From Irineochytrium annulatum (lineage: Eukaryota > Chytridiomycota > Chytridiomycetes > Chytridiales > Chytridiaceae), in the NCBI GenBank assembly GCA_027600665.1, contig JADGJL010000578.1:1-17663 (forward strand): 17,663 nucleotides of DNA, read 5' to 3'. A model generated the notes under the pieces. It was not told where the DNA came from, made no database searches, and saw nothing but the letters and a program-made list of their open reading frames with translations. The translations under genes were made by a program, and so were the position numbers. Positions 9,355-17,663 of the stretch are shown one piece after another (position 1 is the first letter of the stretch; the number at the start of each line of letters is the position of its first letter).

Positions 9355-10601
9355 ATGAGCACCACCGGAAACCTTACGATCCGCCAGAGCATACAATTAA
9401 TAGCATTTGCGAAAGACCTCCTAAAGAGAGGGATCAGCACCATACCTCGTCGATTGTTTCCAGATGAATTCCAGCATCTCTGCCTTGCACTAGCGACCTT
9501 GACCCTGTCATCTACCGTAGACGATTACTTTGAGGAGAGAGATTGATGGCCTGATTCCCGTGAAGCTGCTACTTCGCGGTCACTACCGCGATGCCGATTT
9601 GCTCCTGGACTTCCTGGTTTGGTTTCCTCATCATCAGCTTGCTGTATGTCTCCTTTGCTTATTGTTGCATTCAAATGAAGGAGAGGACCTGTTTCGACGC
9701 CCTTAACACGAGGAACTTGAAGTCAGTGAAGCTTGGTGTTTATAAAGACAGCATAATGAGTATCTCTTGATTTCTGATAGTGTTTTTCGTTGTTCATGAT
9801 CATCATATCTTAGGTTGGAGAGGTACACGTTCGCCTTAGACTACATGGACATGAATCGGGTACAAGTTCACTTTTTCTTCGGAGAAGAAGCCCAGAGAAA
9901 AGTCAAGAGGACAGTCCGCCGCCCAAGCGTTGGAAAAGAGACCAGCAGTATTATGGTTAAAGTCATCAGGGCAGCGGATACACTAGAACAGCTGACAACC
10001 GGTTGTCAAGTGAAAGTTAAGTTGGAGTGCTGCGGTATATTCCTTATCAATCTAGTTTTTTTTGGTGACAGCTTTGATAGGCGCCGACCCAGCCAACGGC
10101 TCTGAATTAGAATTCTGGAAGAAGGACGGAGAAACAAAAGACGCAGACGTGTTGCCTACGGTTGACCCGGTTGACCCGGTATGGGCATTTATCTGGCCCA
10201 GCTGGAGGCAGGGCGTCGACGGCTACACGTTGGAGGTGATGAGGCATATCTTAGTTAGGTGTATATGTTTGCTTGGTTGGGAGTGGGCGTTCATTGGATG
10301 GTTTGTTTGTTTTAGTTGTAGTTGGAGCATACCTGGCTGGGAGGCATTTTGGAATAAAGAGAGAGGTTGTTTTCTTGTCCATCAACGATATCGTGTGGAG
10401 GATCGACTCGCTGGAGACGAGGGCACGACGTTCATACCGGCATCTGACTGTCTAGAGCAGCCAGTTGACCTTCCATTTCTTAGCGCTGCCAGTCAGGCCA
10501 ACGCAATATTTGCTCCCAGCGGCTTATGGCCAACTTTTACAGATGAATGGGAGTTTGAAGACATTTGCATGTTCGCTGTACTATGGATAATGATGGAATA
10601 G
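9355..10601 (+). pseudogene. HORMA-domain (Hop1/HORMAD-like) meiotic gene with several lesions
   Basis: Pieces in successive frames make a HORMA domain in the right order. The N-terminal helix QSIQLIAFAKDLLKRG leads into RRLFPD (9355-9455). Then come DYFEERD (frame 1), IDGLIPVKLLLRGHYRDADL and LLDFL (frame 2, to about 9616). After a GTTTGG...AAG intron come CFDALNTRNLKSVKLGVYKD (about 9683-9754). After a GTATCT...TTAG intron follow LERYTFALDYMD and TLEQLTTGCQVKVKLE (9815-10035). After a short intron comes EFWKKDGETKDADVLP (10062-10256). HORMA proteins such as Hop1 organise meiotic chromosome axes. Problems: the expected donor after FPD reads AT instead of GT; the frame slips in the GAGGAGAGAGATTG run near 9541; the next-but-one intron leaves the frame one base out. 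The C-terminus is uncertain: frames end at 10462 or 10601. A pseudogene is likeliest; assembly indels are the alternative. Confidence 0.6.
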
Positions 10602-10649
10602 AAATCATGCATAAATGACAGTTTGTATATTATCATATGCTATCAAATA

Positions 10650-11463
10650 TCAGATATCATCGACGTCCTCATCAGCACTAGCTCGCTCCAATACCTCCGC
10701 CTCCAACTTCTTCAAATCCTTCTCCAGTTTTTTCAAGTGGTTTTCTTTCGAAAAAGAGAACGGGATCATGTTAAAGCCGTCTGGGGCGTTCGGCTGAAAG
10801 TAGGTAAGTGCAATCGAAGACAATTGAGGTCAAATGAAAGGGTCACCAATTGTATTTGAAGGTAAGACTGTATAGGCCGTGTCTCAGCTGTACCAGCTGA
10901 GTGATGGCGAAAAAGGTTATAACATTGCTCATCCGAATCTCGCCGGTCCTAGGGTCATCAACTTCTGCGAACGGGTCCCTCCAGATGAGCCAGCCTTTGA
11001 TGATGGCAGCTTCGATCACCGTGCCACTGTCCTGACAGCGGATGAACCTCTTCCCTTCGAGAATGGAGTTCCAACCTGTCGCTCAAAAAGTTTAGAACGT
11101 CAACAATCTACGATATCAATGTCATCATACCTTCAAAATATATTGGGAAGTGGTCCTCATGGATCTTTGCGAACCAAGCTGGTTGCATCTCAAACGGTCT
11201 CTAGTTACATTGGAACCACATGAGAGATGCGATTGAGATGATTATATGCAAACCCTAGCGTTCTCGGCGGCAGCTGTGATCGTGTACTTCAACTTCCCTG
11301 TCAAAGCAGGGCCTGGCGGCTTCATCTTGATCTCAAATACGGTTAGACAGGCCTCCACAGCACTGACGCAAACCTTCTCCATGATGGCATGTCGCGCATA
11401 TTCGTTCTCCTCTAGCAAGGCCGGCTTCTTGCTCTTCGGGACGTTTTTTGCTCGTGGCGGCAT
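10650..11463 (-). CDS. Unrecognised multi-exon gene with acidic C-terminus
   Basis: Exon 1 (11463-11254) starts MPPRAKNVPKSKK and is basic. A 53-bp intron (GTTTGC...CTAG) leads to exon 2 (11200-11131, RPFEMQPAWFAKIHEDHFPI). A 55-bp intron (GTATGA...ACAG) leads to exon 3 (from 11075: WNSILEGKRFIRC, then IEAAIIKGWLIWRDPFAE). The last exon (10793-10650) reads PNAPDGFNMIPFSFSKENH, a short Lys/Glu coiled coil and the acidic tail DEDVDDI. The exon 3 to exon 4 junction is unresolved. The best-sized intron (57 bp, GTGACC...TTTCAG) puts the frame out, and in-phase donors (GTTATA, GTACAG) need introns of 100-135 bp. A stretch in exon 1 could also be a 42-bp intron (GTTTGC, CTAAC branch, TTTGAG). I do not recognise the family. 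It is tail to tail with the HORMA gene. Confidence 0.55.
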
Positions 11464-11629
11464 GTTGGAGCTGTTGAATCAACAGAAGGGAGATTGACCC
11501 TGAAATGAAATGATTACGGTCATCTGTGTCCGCAACCCAGTCCATGAGCGGAGATGCAGTTCGAGTACACGTCAAGGTGACTGGGCTGCAGACTAGTAGG
11601 AGCATTCTAACAACTGCCTCAGCACCTCA
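11464..11629. promoter_or_regulatory. Divergent promoter region, 166 bp
   Basis: The unknown minus-strand gene (start 11463) and the 23-residue-repeat gene (start 11630) are head to head here. No sharp motif was recognised. Confidence 0.35.
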
Positions 11630-12390
11630 ATGGACAGATTCCTTTTCGACAACTTCCGGAGAAACGAGGAGGCAACCGATGATACGGACATGATCGACGA
11701 TCTGGACCCGTCGCTGGCAAAACTCACGGTCTGGGCAGCCTTTTCTGAGGCACGCAGGTGGGTCGCATCTCCGTAATTCTTTCATGGTGCCATGTGCCCT
11801 TCCTCACACGAGAATATTGCAGGAAAATGTTTTCTCCTCCTCCTTCCAACCATGAGGACCATCTTCCTACCCCGGCCAATCGTAAACGCAAGCCTCACCA
11901 CGCCCTGCTTCAGGCGGCCATGGTGACAAAGCCCTATGCGCGGGTTGATCGGGACCGGGCCGATGCGGGAATGCGGTCGGCCATTGCGGCGGAACATGTT
12001 TCAAATGGCCTTTCGCGCGACAGGCGACGCGTCAATAAGTTCATGGGCATCCGAGCGGGTTTAACTGGGCGCCAACGCGACATTCGACACGTGGATGAGA
12101 TGTTGGGTATCTGGACGGCTGTTGACGTTTCAAATGAGCTTCAGCGCAACAGGGTGCGGGTGGAAGTGGCAGTGGGCATACTCACAGCTTGGCAGCGCAA
12201 GGCGGCTCTTAGGCGAGACCGGGGAAAGGAGGATGCTGTTTCGGGCTTATGGAATGTCGACCAAGCAGCTGGTTGCCTTCGACGCGACAGGGCGCGGGTG
12301 CAAGTGGCGGTGGGCATACCCACGGCTTGGCAGCACAAGGCGGCTCTTAGGCGAGACCGGGGAAAGGTGGATGCTGTTTCGGGCTTATAA
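11630..12390 (+). CDS. Protein with 23-residue tandem repeats (LxRDRxRV...GIxTA), truncated by a stop inside the array
   Basis: Exon 1 (11630-11757) encodes MDRFLFDNFRRNEE and an acidic stretch. A 65-bp intron (GTGGGT...TTGCAG) leads to exon 2 (11823-12390), whose frame continues to TAA at 12388-12390. The spliced product has 231 residues. After a basic linker (NRKRKPHH) the protein is tandem units mostly of 23 residues with consensus L-x-R-D-R-x-R-V-x4-G-I-x-T-A. Clear examples are LQRNRVRVEVAVGILTAW, LRRDRARVQVAVGIPTAW and LRRDRGKEDAVSGLWNVDQ. Units 4+5 and 6+7 form a recent 138-bp duplication with high identity. The stop replaces the Trp codon present at the same place in unit 5 (TGG to TAA), so the reading frame is probably shortened. 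I do not know this repeat. Secondary structure is probably paired helices with conserved Asp-Arg salt bridges; this is inference. Confidence 0.6.
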
Positions 12391-12705
12391 AATGTTGATC
12401 AAGCAGCTGGTTGCCTTCAGCCCGACAGGGCGCGTTTGGATGTACTTTTGGGCATACGGAGGTGGGTCTTCAACGTCACCAGCGACATGTCGATGCGATC
12501 GCTGGAGTACCCACGGCCATCAAGCGGCAAAGTTACTTCAGGGGGACAGGTTGCGGCTAGATGAGCTTGCGGGAATGGCTGTCTTTTATCAACAAGGGGT
12601 GGCTTGGCAAATGACAGGATATAGGTCAATTAAATACCGTATGTTCAAGGATCAAATACGCTTGTGTGTGACAGGACGTATGTGAATGCCTTCAAGGCCT
12701 CCAGG
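11941..12705 (+). repeat. 69-bp tandem repeat array, about 12 units, last five decayed
   Basis: Unit starts seen: 11941, about 12007, about 12070, 12139, 12208, 12277, 12346, 12415, 12468, 12536, 12604 and 12661. Exact 69-base spacing holds from 12139 to 12415. Beyond the stop at 12388 the motif persists in shifting frames: LQPDRARLDVLLGI (12415), LQRHQRHVDAIAGVPTA (12468), LQGDRLRLDELAGM (12536), then LANDRI-stop (12604) and LVCDRTYVNAF (12661). The units at 12415, 12536, 12604 and 12661 share GACAGG at the Asp-Arg position; the unit at 12468 does not. Spacings of 53, 68, 68 and 57 bases show deletions. Confidence 0.8.
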
Positions 12706-13561
12706 TGAAAACCCTATTATTTAAGAAGCTCCCAGCTTTCCGTGTCCCTCTAGGTCCCCGAGAGCAGATAGGCTTTTTTCTTCGTTATCTACCTTCGTAT
12801 CTCATCTTTACAACTTCCAGTCCGTTTATGCTGAACCATAAGGCTTACAACTGCTTCACATACAATGCAGGTTGGCGATGACAGGACCGAGACACGTTTG
12901 ATGCCTTGGCTTCCCAGAAGGTGAGCATTGTCTTGTTCTTTTTCTGCAACCTAAGGCGAATGTATGTTTTGGCTGCAGCCGTCGTTCGATTTTTTGATGG
13001 TCGCGCCTTGTGGCGTTACGCCCTTCTCCGCGTGTCAACCAATCTTTATGTGGAAGTGACTGGTTGAGAACGGGTGAACAATTTGCCATTATGTTTCCCA
13101 GGAAGACTTGACAACTTGCCCACTCATGGCCGCGGGATGCCCATGTTTATGTAATAAAGTCTTTTCCATACGTTTTTCGCTTTAGAGGCCTTTGAAGTAC
13201 ACCATATCACCGAATAGAGGAGAATTGGAGATATTTTTGATTGTGCCAGGACGTTTTTGTTCGACTTCGTAGAATGATTGACAGGATAACGGGAATTTTA
13301 CTGTTAAACTTCGTAGTTAAGGAGCGTGGTTTGTTCACTTGCATTGCTGAGATTGAGCCACACTTCTGCTCGTGGGCGGGGAATTGCGGCGCGGTCCTTC
13401 ACGACGGCGCCTCCTGCGGCGCGCGTTCGCGATCCTCCACACCGGCCACCGGCCATGGCGCGATCGCGGTTTGATTTTCAAACTACAAAAGCAACGACCG
13501 CGGCCCCAGGTCAACCACTATCAACCACCCTACAACCAACTGCAGTCAACAACGCAATATC
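12706..13561. other. Intergenic region with possible orphan exons and the USP-LEA promoter
   Basis: A well-formed intron (GTGAGC at 12918, CTGCAG ending 12977) sits between two open pieces. These read DRDTFDALASQK and PSFDFLMVAPCGVTPF, ending at a TGA near 13060. They could be the last exons of the repeat gene or of a lost gene; no ATG fits the frame. The right 180 bases are GC-rich with CGCGATCGCG and ACCGGCC repeats. They end in a C/A-rich leader (13507-13560, repeated CAACCA/CAACAAC) typical of unstructured 5' UTRs of well-translated genes. Confidence 0.35.
13153..13158 (+). terminator. Poly(A) signal AATAAA
   Basis: An exact hexamer on the plus strand, about 90 bases after the open piece described in the preceding stretch and 400 bases before the USP-LEA start. 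It probably ends the transcript of the repeat gene or its orphan 3' exons. Confidence 0.45.
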
Positions 13562-16509
13562 ATGCTAGCATCTGAGCCCACCGCCGACCTGCTCCTGGAT
13601 CGCACCAGCACGGAGGCCACCAAGATCCCGCCCCGGTCCATCCCGAGCCGTGACGCGGCCGGAAACCTTCTCGACGACGCGACCATCTCCCCAGCTCCCC
13701 GCCTCTCCCACGCCACATCCCGCAAGCACCGCATCTCGAAGCGCGGCCCCGTCGGCCCGCGCAAGATCCTCGTCGCCCTTGACATCACAGATGAGTCCGA
13801 GGACGCGCTCCTGTGGTGTCTGGACCACGTCGTGAGGGACGGAGACACGCTGTGCCTGTCGACGCTGCAGGTTGAGAATGCGTCGTGGACGGATTACTTC
13901 AAGCTGCTCGTGGGCGGGACGAAGCGCGGCGAAGGGAGGAACCTGGAGTTGGAGGAGAGGGCCCGCGTTAGGGCGCAGGAGCTTTTGGAGAAGGGCAGCA
14001 GGATGGTCGAGGAGCACAGCGCGGAGATGCAGGAGATTTACAAGGTTAGTGTTTGGGAGGATAGTGTGTGGAGGATCTTGGCAATGGATGGGGTTGGACT
14101 AGGAGTGTCTGCGCACTTTTAGCGTTTGCAGAGGGAGGTATTAGTAAGTGTAACGCTGATGATCTCTTCAAACACACAGGTCCAAACCGCGGTCCTTGCC
14201 ACCACCGAGGCCATCGAGCCCCAGCTTTTCATCCTCTCCCTCCTCGCGTCGGAGAAGCCCGACCTCGTCGTCGTCGGTAGCCGCGAGCCCCAGCTCAGTT
14301 GGGCCCCCGCATCGGAAGGCGTCGTCGAGTGCATGGCCCGGTACGCGCCATGCCCCGTCCTCGTGCACCGCACTCCCGAGCGTACGCCCGAGGCTCACGT
14401 GTTCGACGCCGGCGTCAAGTCGGCCGCGATGAACGCCGAGGCCGCGGATGCTTTGGATGGGCTCTTGGCGGGGATCAAGGCGCCGGTGACGGATGCCTTG
14501 AAGGAGAGGGGGGCGCTGGACGCGCTAGACACGCTCGACGCGCAGACGCCAGAGGAGTCGTTGAAGGTGAAGGAGAAGAACGCGTTGAGGGAGATTACGG
14601 GCGGGGGTATGGGATTGACGCCGCACGAAAGGGAGACGGCCGAGCATGTAAAGGAGAAGAGCGCATCGTGAGTATTCGTCTCTTCCTTTATCAACATGTC
14701 GATCATATGAGCTAATCACCTGCTAATATTTTAGGCTTTACAGCAGTGCCGCCGATACGCTCAAGGGTACAGCCGGCGCCATCACCCACAAGGCCTCTGA
14801 GTACTATAACAGCGCTGTAAGCTATTGATTCGTCTTCGAAGTATGTCCTCCAGTCTTTATTGATCCGTATATAGGGCCAGGTCATTCACGACAAGTCGGC
14901 AAGCTTGTACACATCTGCCGCCGAGACGATCAAGGCCATCCCCTCTGTTATCTCGCACACGGCCAGCGATATCTATACAGCCACCGCCGGCACTATGAAC
15001 CGCACCAGCGAGATCGTCTCGAACAAGTCTGCGGAGGCGTACAACGCGACTGCGGACACGCTTCAGGCGACCGGCGAGACGCTTCAGTCGACCGGTGAGA
15101 CCGTAGCCAATAAGAGCAGCGAGTACGCAAGCGCAGCCGCCGGTACTATCAAGGACACCGCTTCGTCGACCTACAATGCGGCCGCCGACACCTCCGCGCG
15201 CGCCTACGACGCTGCCGCCGACGTAACGACCCGTGCATACAACCAGGCCGGTGACCTCGTCAACGCAACTGCCGAGACGCTCCAGCAGACCGGCGAGACT
15301 GTTGCGAACAAGTCCAGCGAGTACGCTAGCGCCGCGGCCGGCACCATTAAAGACACTGCCTCCTCGACTTACAACGTGGCTGCCGACACTTCATTGCGCG
15401 CCTATGACGCTGTTGCCGACACGACAACCCGTGCCTACAACACGACTGCCGACACACTCCAAGCGACAGGCGAGACGGTATCGCGGAAGGCCGGCGAATA
15501 CTACGAGGCCGGCATGAACAAGGCCGGCGAGCTCGTCAACGCGACGGCCGAGACGCTCCAGCAGACCGGCGAGGCGGTCGCGGCCAAGTCGAGCGAGCTC
15601 GCAAACGCCGCGGCCGAGACTGGCACCCACTACTACAACCGCGCTGCGGAGACCGCGACCGAGACAGGCAAGAACATCAAGAACACGACGATGGAGTACG
15701 CGAACGCCGCCGCTGAAAAGTCGGGTCAAATGTACGAGCAGGCCAAGCAGACCGGGTCCGAGTACGCGAGCGCTGCCGCTGACAAGTCGAGCGAGCTTTA
15801 CGATTCGGCCAAGCGCACGGCGACGGTTTACGGTCAACAGGCGGCCGAGAACTACTCGGAAATGTACGATTCGGCCAAGCGTGCGGCGACCGAGTACGGG
15901 AACACCGCCGCCGAGAAGTCGAGCCAGCTGTACGACACTGCGAAGCGCACCGCGACTGAGGTCGGAAAGGTGGCGGCCGAGACCTCCAACCAGCTGATTG
16001 ACTCGGCCAAGAAGACCGGTTCGCAGGTTAGCGACAAGACGTCCGACCTCTACTCCCAGGCCAAGCGCACGGGCGTGGAGATGTACGACCAGGCCACTGA
16101 CAAGGTTGCCCAGGCCAAGGACTCTACGAAGGACGCCTTCCACGCAATTAAGAAGAGCGAGTCCGCCGAGCCCGCCCAAGCCGACGCGTCCTGGAAGGAC
16201 ACACACTCGGGTGCTCCCTTGGGCGACAGAGCGTGGGATTTGGGCACGGCGCCAGCGGGCAATGTCGGCGGTGCGGGTTTCCACTGGAGGAAGGGGGAGG
16301 AGCCTGCGGAGTTGGGACAGGCGAGCGTGAAGGCCGAGAAGTTTGAGGGGATTACGGGCTCGGAGATCTTGAAGACCGCGAAGAAGGGCAAGAGCGAGGA
16401 TGATGAGGAGGCGCTCCAGTTGAAGAAAGCTATGGGGATGCCGCTTCCAGGTGCAAAGGGGAGGGAAGAGCGTTCTCTGGACGATCTCGCTGAGGTTTTC
16501 ACGAAGTAA
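13562..16509 (+). CDS. Universal stress protein domain fused to an 11-residue-repeat LEA-like array
   Basis: Four exons: 13562-14044, 14180-14667, 14735-14816 and 14875-16509. They join to 895 residues; introns are 135, 67 and 58 bp with GT-AG ends. Residues 66-225 form a USP fold: strand RKILVALDITDESEDALLWC, the long basic helix, and KPDLVVVGSRE ending APCPVLVHR. The nucleotide-binding loop G-x2-G-x9-G-(S/T) reads Gly-x2-Glu-x9-Glu-Gly, so ATP binding is doubtful. Residues 324-774 are 41 unbroken 11-residue units such as DTASSTYNAAA, EKSSQLYDTAK and DKSSELYDSAK, as in group 3 LEA proteins and synuclein/perilipin-type amphipathic helices. The C-terminal 120 residues contain GAGFHWRKGEEP and end LDDLAEVFTK. 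The exon 2/3 junction is right because the spliced motif EKSASLYSSAADT matches DKSASLYTSAAET within exon 4. Likely role: stress or desiccation protection in the cytosol, possibly membrane-associated. No canonical AATAAA follows; AATACA occurs at about 16706. Confidence 0.9.
14735..16143 (+). repeat. 41 consecutive 11-residue (33-bp) repeats
   Basis: The phase never breaks from residue 324 to 774, even across intron 3 (unit EYYNSA / GQVIH). The first residue of unit 1 comes from the exon 2/3 junction codon. Early units favour (D/E)TxxxxYxxAA; late units alternate (E/D)KSSxxYDxAK and RTATxxGxxAA, which raises positive charge toward the C-terminus. Tyr recurs at position 7 in many units. Confidence 0.93.
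15055..15450 (+). repeat. Higher-order duplication: two 198-bp blocks of six 11-mers
   Basis: Block 1 (15055-15252) and block 2 (15253-15450) share the order ...GETVANKSS, EYASAAAGTIK, DTASSTYN(A/V)AA, DTS(A/L)RAYDA(A/V)A, D(V/T)TTRAYN. Matching positions are 198 bases apart (GAGTACGC at 15121 and 15319). Most differences are at third codon positions. Confidence 0.85.
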
Positions 16510-16752
16510 AAGATTGGGGAAGATATAGATGGTTACACAGCTTTCTGCTTCCTTTGTGATCGAATTAGTTAAAGCACTATTTTATTTATCATTTATCTTG
16601 GCCGGTTCACCTCTTGCCCTCTTTCGCAAGAGAGTGGCTACTCTTCCCTCATTTATCACTTGTCGTGTAAAATAGCGCTGTCCTGTATGATATGTTGATC
16701 GTGTGAATACATTTGCAATCATCTTCAATTTATTTCTGTCTCTGTCATTCTC

Positions 16753-17445
16753 TTAACACGGGGCCATGACGGCGGGAGGGGAATTCACAACCACTACCAT
16801 AACAAATCTGTGGCCCACCAACGTCACGTACGATCGCCTAGCGTTCGTTGATGGGCTTTCTTCACCACCTTTCATCGGCGCCGAATTGACATGTCCCGAC
16901 CTCCCCATTCCTCTCCACCCAACAATGGTCGTAGGCCTTATCCCAGACCAAAACAGACTCTTCCTCGTCATTGTACCAATTATCATGCTCCGCCGTGCCC
17001 ACGATGGACAGCACCTTAGCAACAACACCATGAACTTCCAATGCGAGCCGTGTCGTCTCAAGGACCGGGACCTCGAAGCGGAGCCTGTTGTTGAGAACAG
17101 GTTGTGCGTTTGTTATGCAGAGCGGGGTCGCTTGGGTTGGGGACATAATCAACGCCACTAGCGATCCTAAACATGACAATGCCGGTAAAAAAGCCAGTGC
17201 CAACACTGGTTGTTGACCGGACGATGGCATTTATGTCTCCGGTCAGCCAGGAGCGAGTCGCATACCTGCAGCTGAACTCTCTTGGAACACTACGAATCAA
17301 CAGCAATGGCACCGCCGTCGGAATCGGGCGCGACGAATTGCCACGAGCCGACCCATCGGACTTTATGCAGCGACGCGTCGTCCAGGAGGCGCTGGGCGAT
17401 GCATTGCCACGCAATGGAGGATATGGCCGTCTCCATGCCGGCCAT
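16753..17445 (-). CDS. Tentative unknown gene, exon structure unresolved
   Basis: An ATG at 17445 opens a 51-codon frame reading MAGMETAISSIAWQC and SLHKVRWVGSWQFVAPDSDG, with an in-frame stop upstream and a TAG at 17292-17290. A donor at 17312 and acceptor at 17167 (146 bp) would join it in phase to the frame reading CITNAQPVLNNRLRFEVPV and EHDNWYNDEEESVLVWDKA, which ends GADERW-stop at 16862. A 31-bp removal would instead extend it to SYVTLVGHRFVMVVVVNSPP, ending at 16753; that intron is too short to trust. A better donor by consensus (CAG/GTATGC) needs a one-base frame change. Composition (Trp, acidic, alternating hydrophobics) suggests a beta-rich protein. No family recognised. Plus-strand open frames over the same bases (16766-17161, 17173-17592) are the alternative. 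Confidence 0.35.
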
Positions 17446-17647
17446 GATGGCCGTCCGGCGCGCGAGATTTGGTCCAAAGCAGGAGAAGGGGCTGACGGGA
17501 GGTTGTTGACGGTCTCATTGCCGCGGCGCGTCTATGGAGGGGGAGGCCAAGGAGATTTCGATGCTGATGTCCCGCGAAGATCATCGTGTTAGAATACAGC
17601 CGCTGGCCGCTTCTGTATATCGGTCGTAGACGCGTCGTGGTATTTGG

Positions 17648-17653
17648 AATAAA
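17648..17653 (+). terminator. AATAAA at the window edge
   Basis: An exact hexamer lies 56 bases after the TAG that ends a plus-strand open frame at 17592. It would support a plus-strand gene here, against the minus-strand gene preferred above. It may equally be chance. Confidence 0.2.
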
Positions 17654-17663
17654 GCACTGTTTA

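Noticed and set aside
12095..12685. 196-codon plus-strand open frame reading through the repeat array
   Set aside because: In most of its length it is the wrong frame of the 69-bp repeats. Only its last part coincides with a decayed unit.
12856..13089. 77-codon minus-strand open frame
   Set aside because: It is antisense to a well-formed plus-strand intron and open pieces, with an Arg/Pro-rich shadow composition.
13241..13575. Short plus-strand open frames before the USP-LEA gene
   Set aside because: They lie in the GC-rich promoter and leader, have no splice support and overlap the real start in other frames.
15391..16284. 297-codon minus-strand open frame rich in Leu, Gly and Arg
   Set aside because: It is the antisense shadow of the 11-mer array; its periodicity is inherited from the repeats.
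17393..17420. HCH motif (WAMHCHAMEDMAV) resembling a multicopper-oxidase copper site
   Set aside because: No other copper-binding motif or cupredoxin sequence is near, and the frame is antisense to the preferred minus-strand exon.

Overview
The window looks like nuclear DNA of a filamentous or zoosporic fungus. It has compact genes with short introns (50 to 67 bp where well defined, with GT donors and CTAAC or CTAAT branch sites), GC-rich third codon positions, AATAAA poly(A) signals, a tricalbin-type ER-plasma membrane tether, a Hop1-like HORMA domain and a fungal-style universal stress protein. Placement in an early-diverging lineage such as chytrids is inference only.

Left part (1-2827): the last 20 residues of an acidic protein (+), its 3' UTR, a decayed coding relic (-), and an intact single-exon gene (-) for a protein with four Myb/SANT-like repeats behind a mitochondrial-type leader. 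Centre (2828-9268, -): one seven-exon gene for a 2034-residue tricalbin-like protein (hydrophobic hairpin, SMP lipid-transfer domain, six C2 domains). All its splice phases close to one open frame.

Middle (9355-12705): a run of disturbed genes. A HORMA-domain (Hop1/HORMAD-like) gene (+), head to head with the tricalbin gene, has several frame and splice lesions. An unrecognised multi-exon gene (-) has an unresolved last junction. A gene (+) for a 23-residue tandem-repeat protein is cut by a stop, and its repeat array runs on for several decayed units. The lesions cluster here while both neighbours are clean.

Right part (13562-16509, +): a four-exon gene that fuses an N-terminal universal stress protein (USP) domain to an array of 41 uninterrupted 11-residue repeats of LEA/synuclein type. 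This is the most interesting system in the window: an apparent one-polypeptide stress sensor plus desiccation- or membrane-protecting module, with a stop codon inside the donor of intron 2 that could switch between USP-only and fused forms. The right edge (16753-17445, -) holds a probable but poorly resolved unknown gene.
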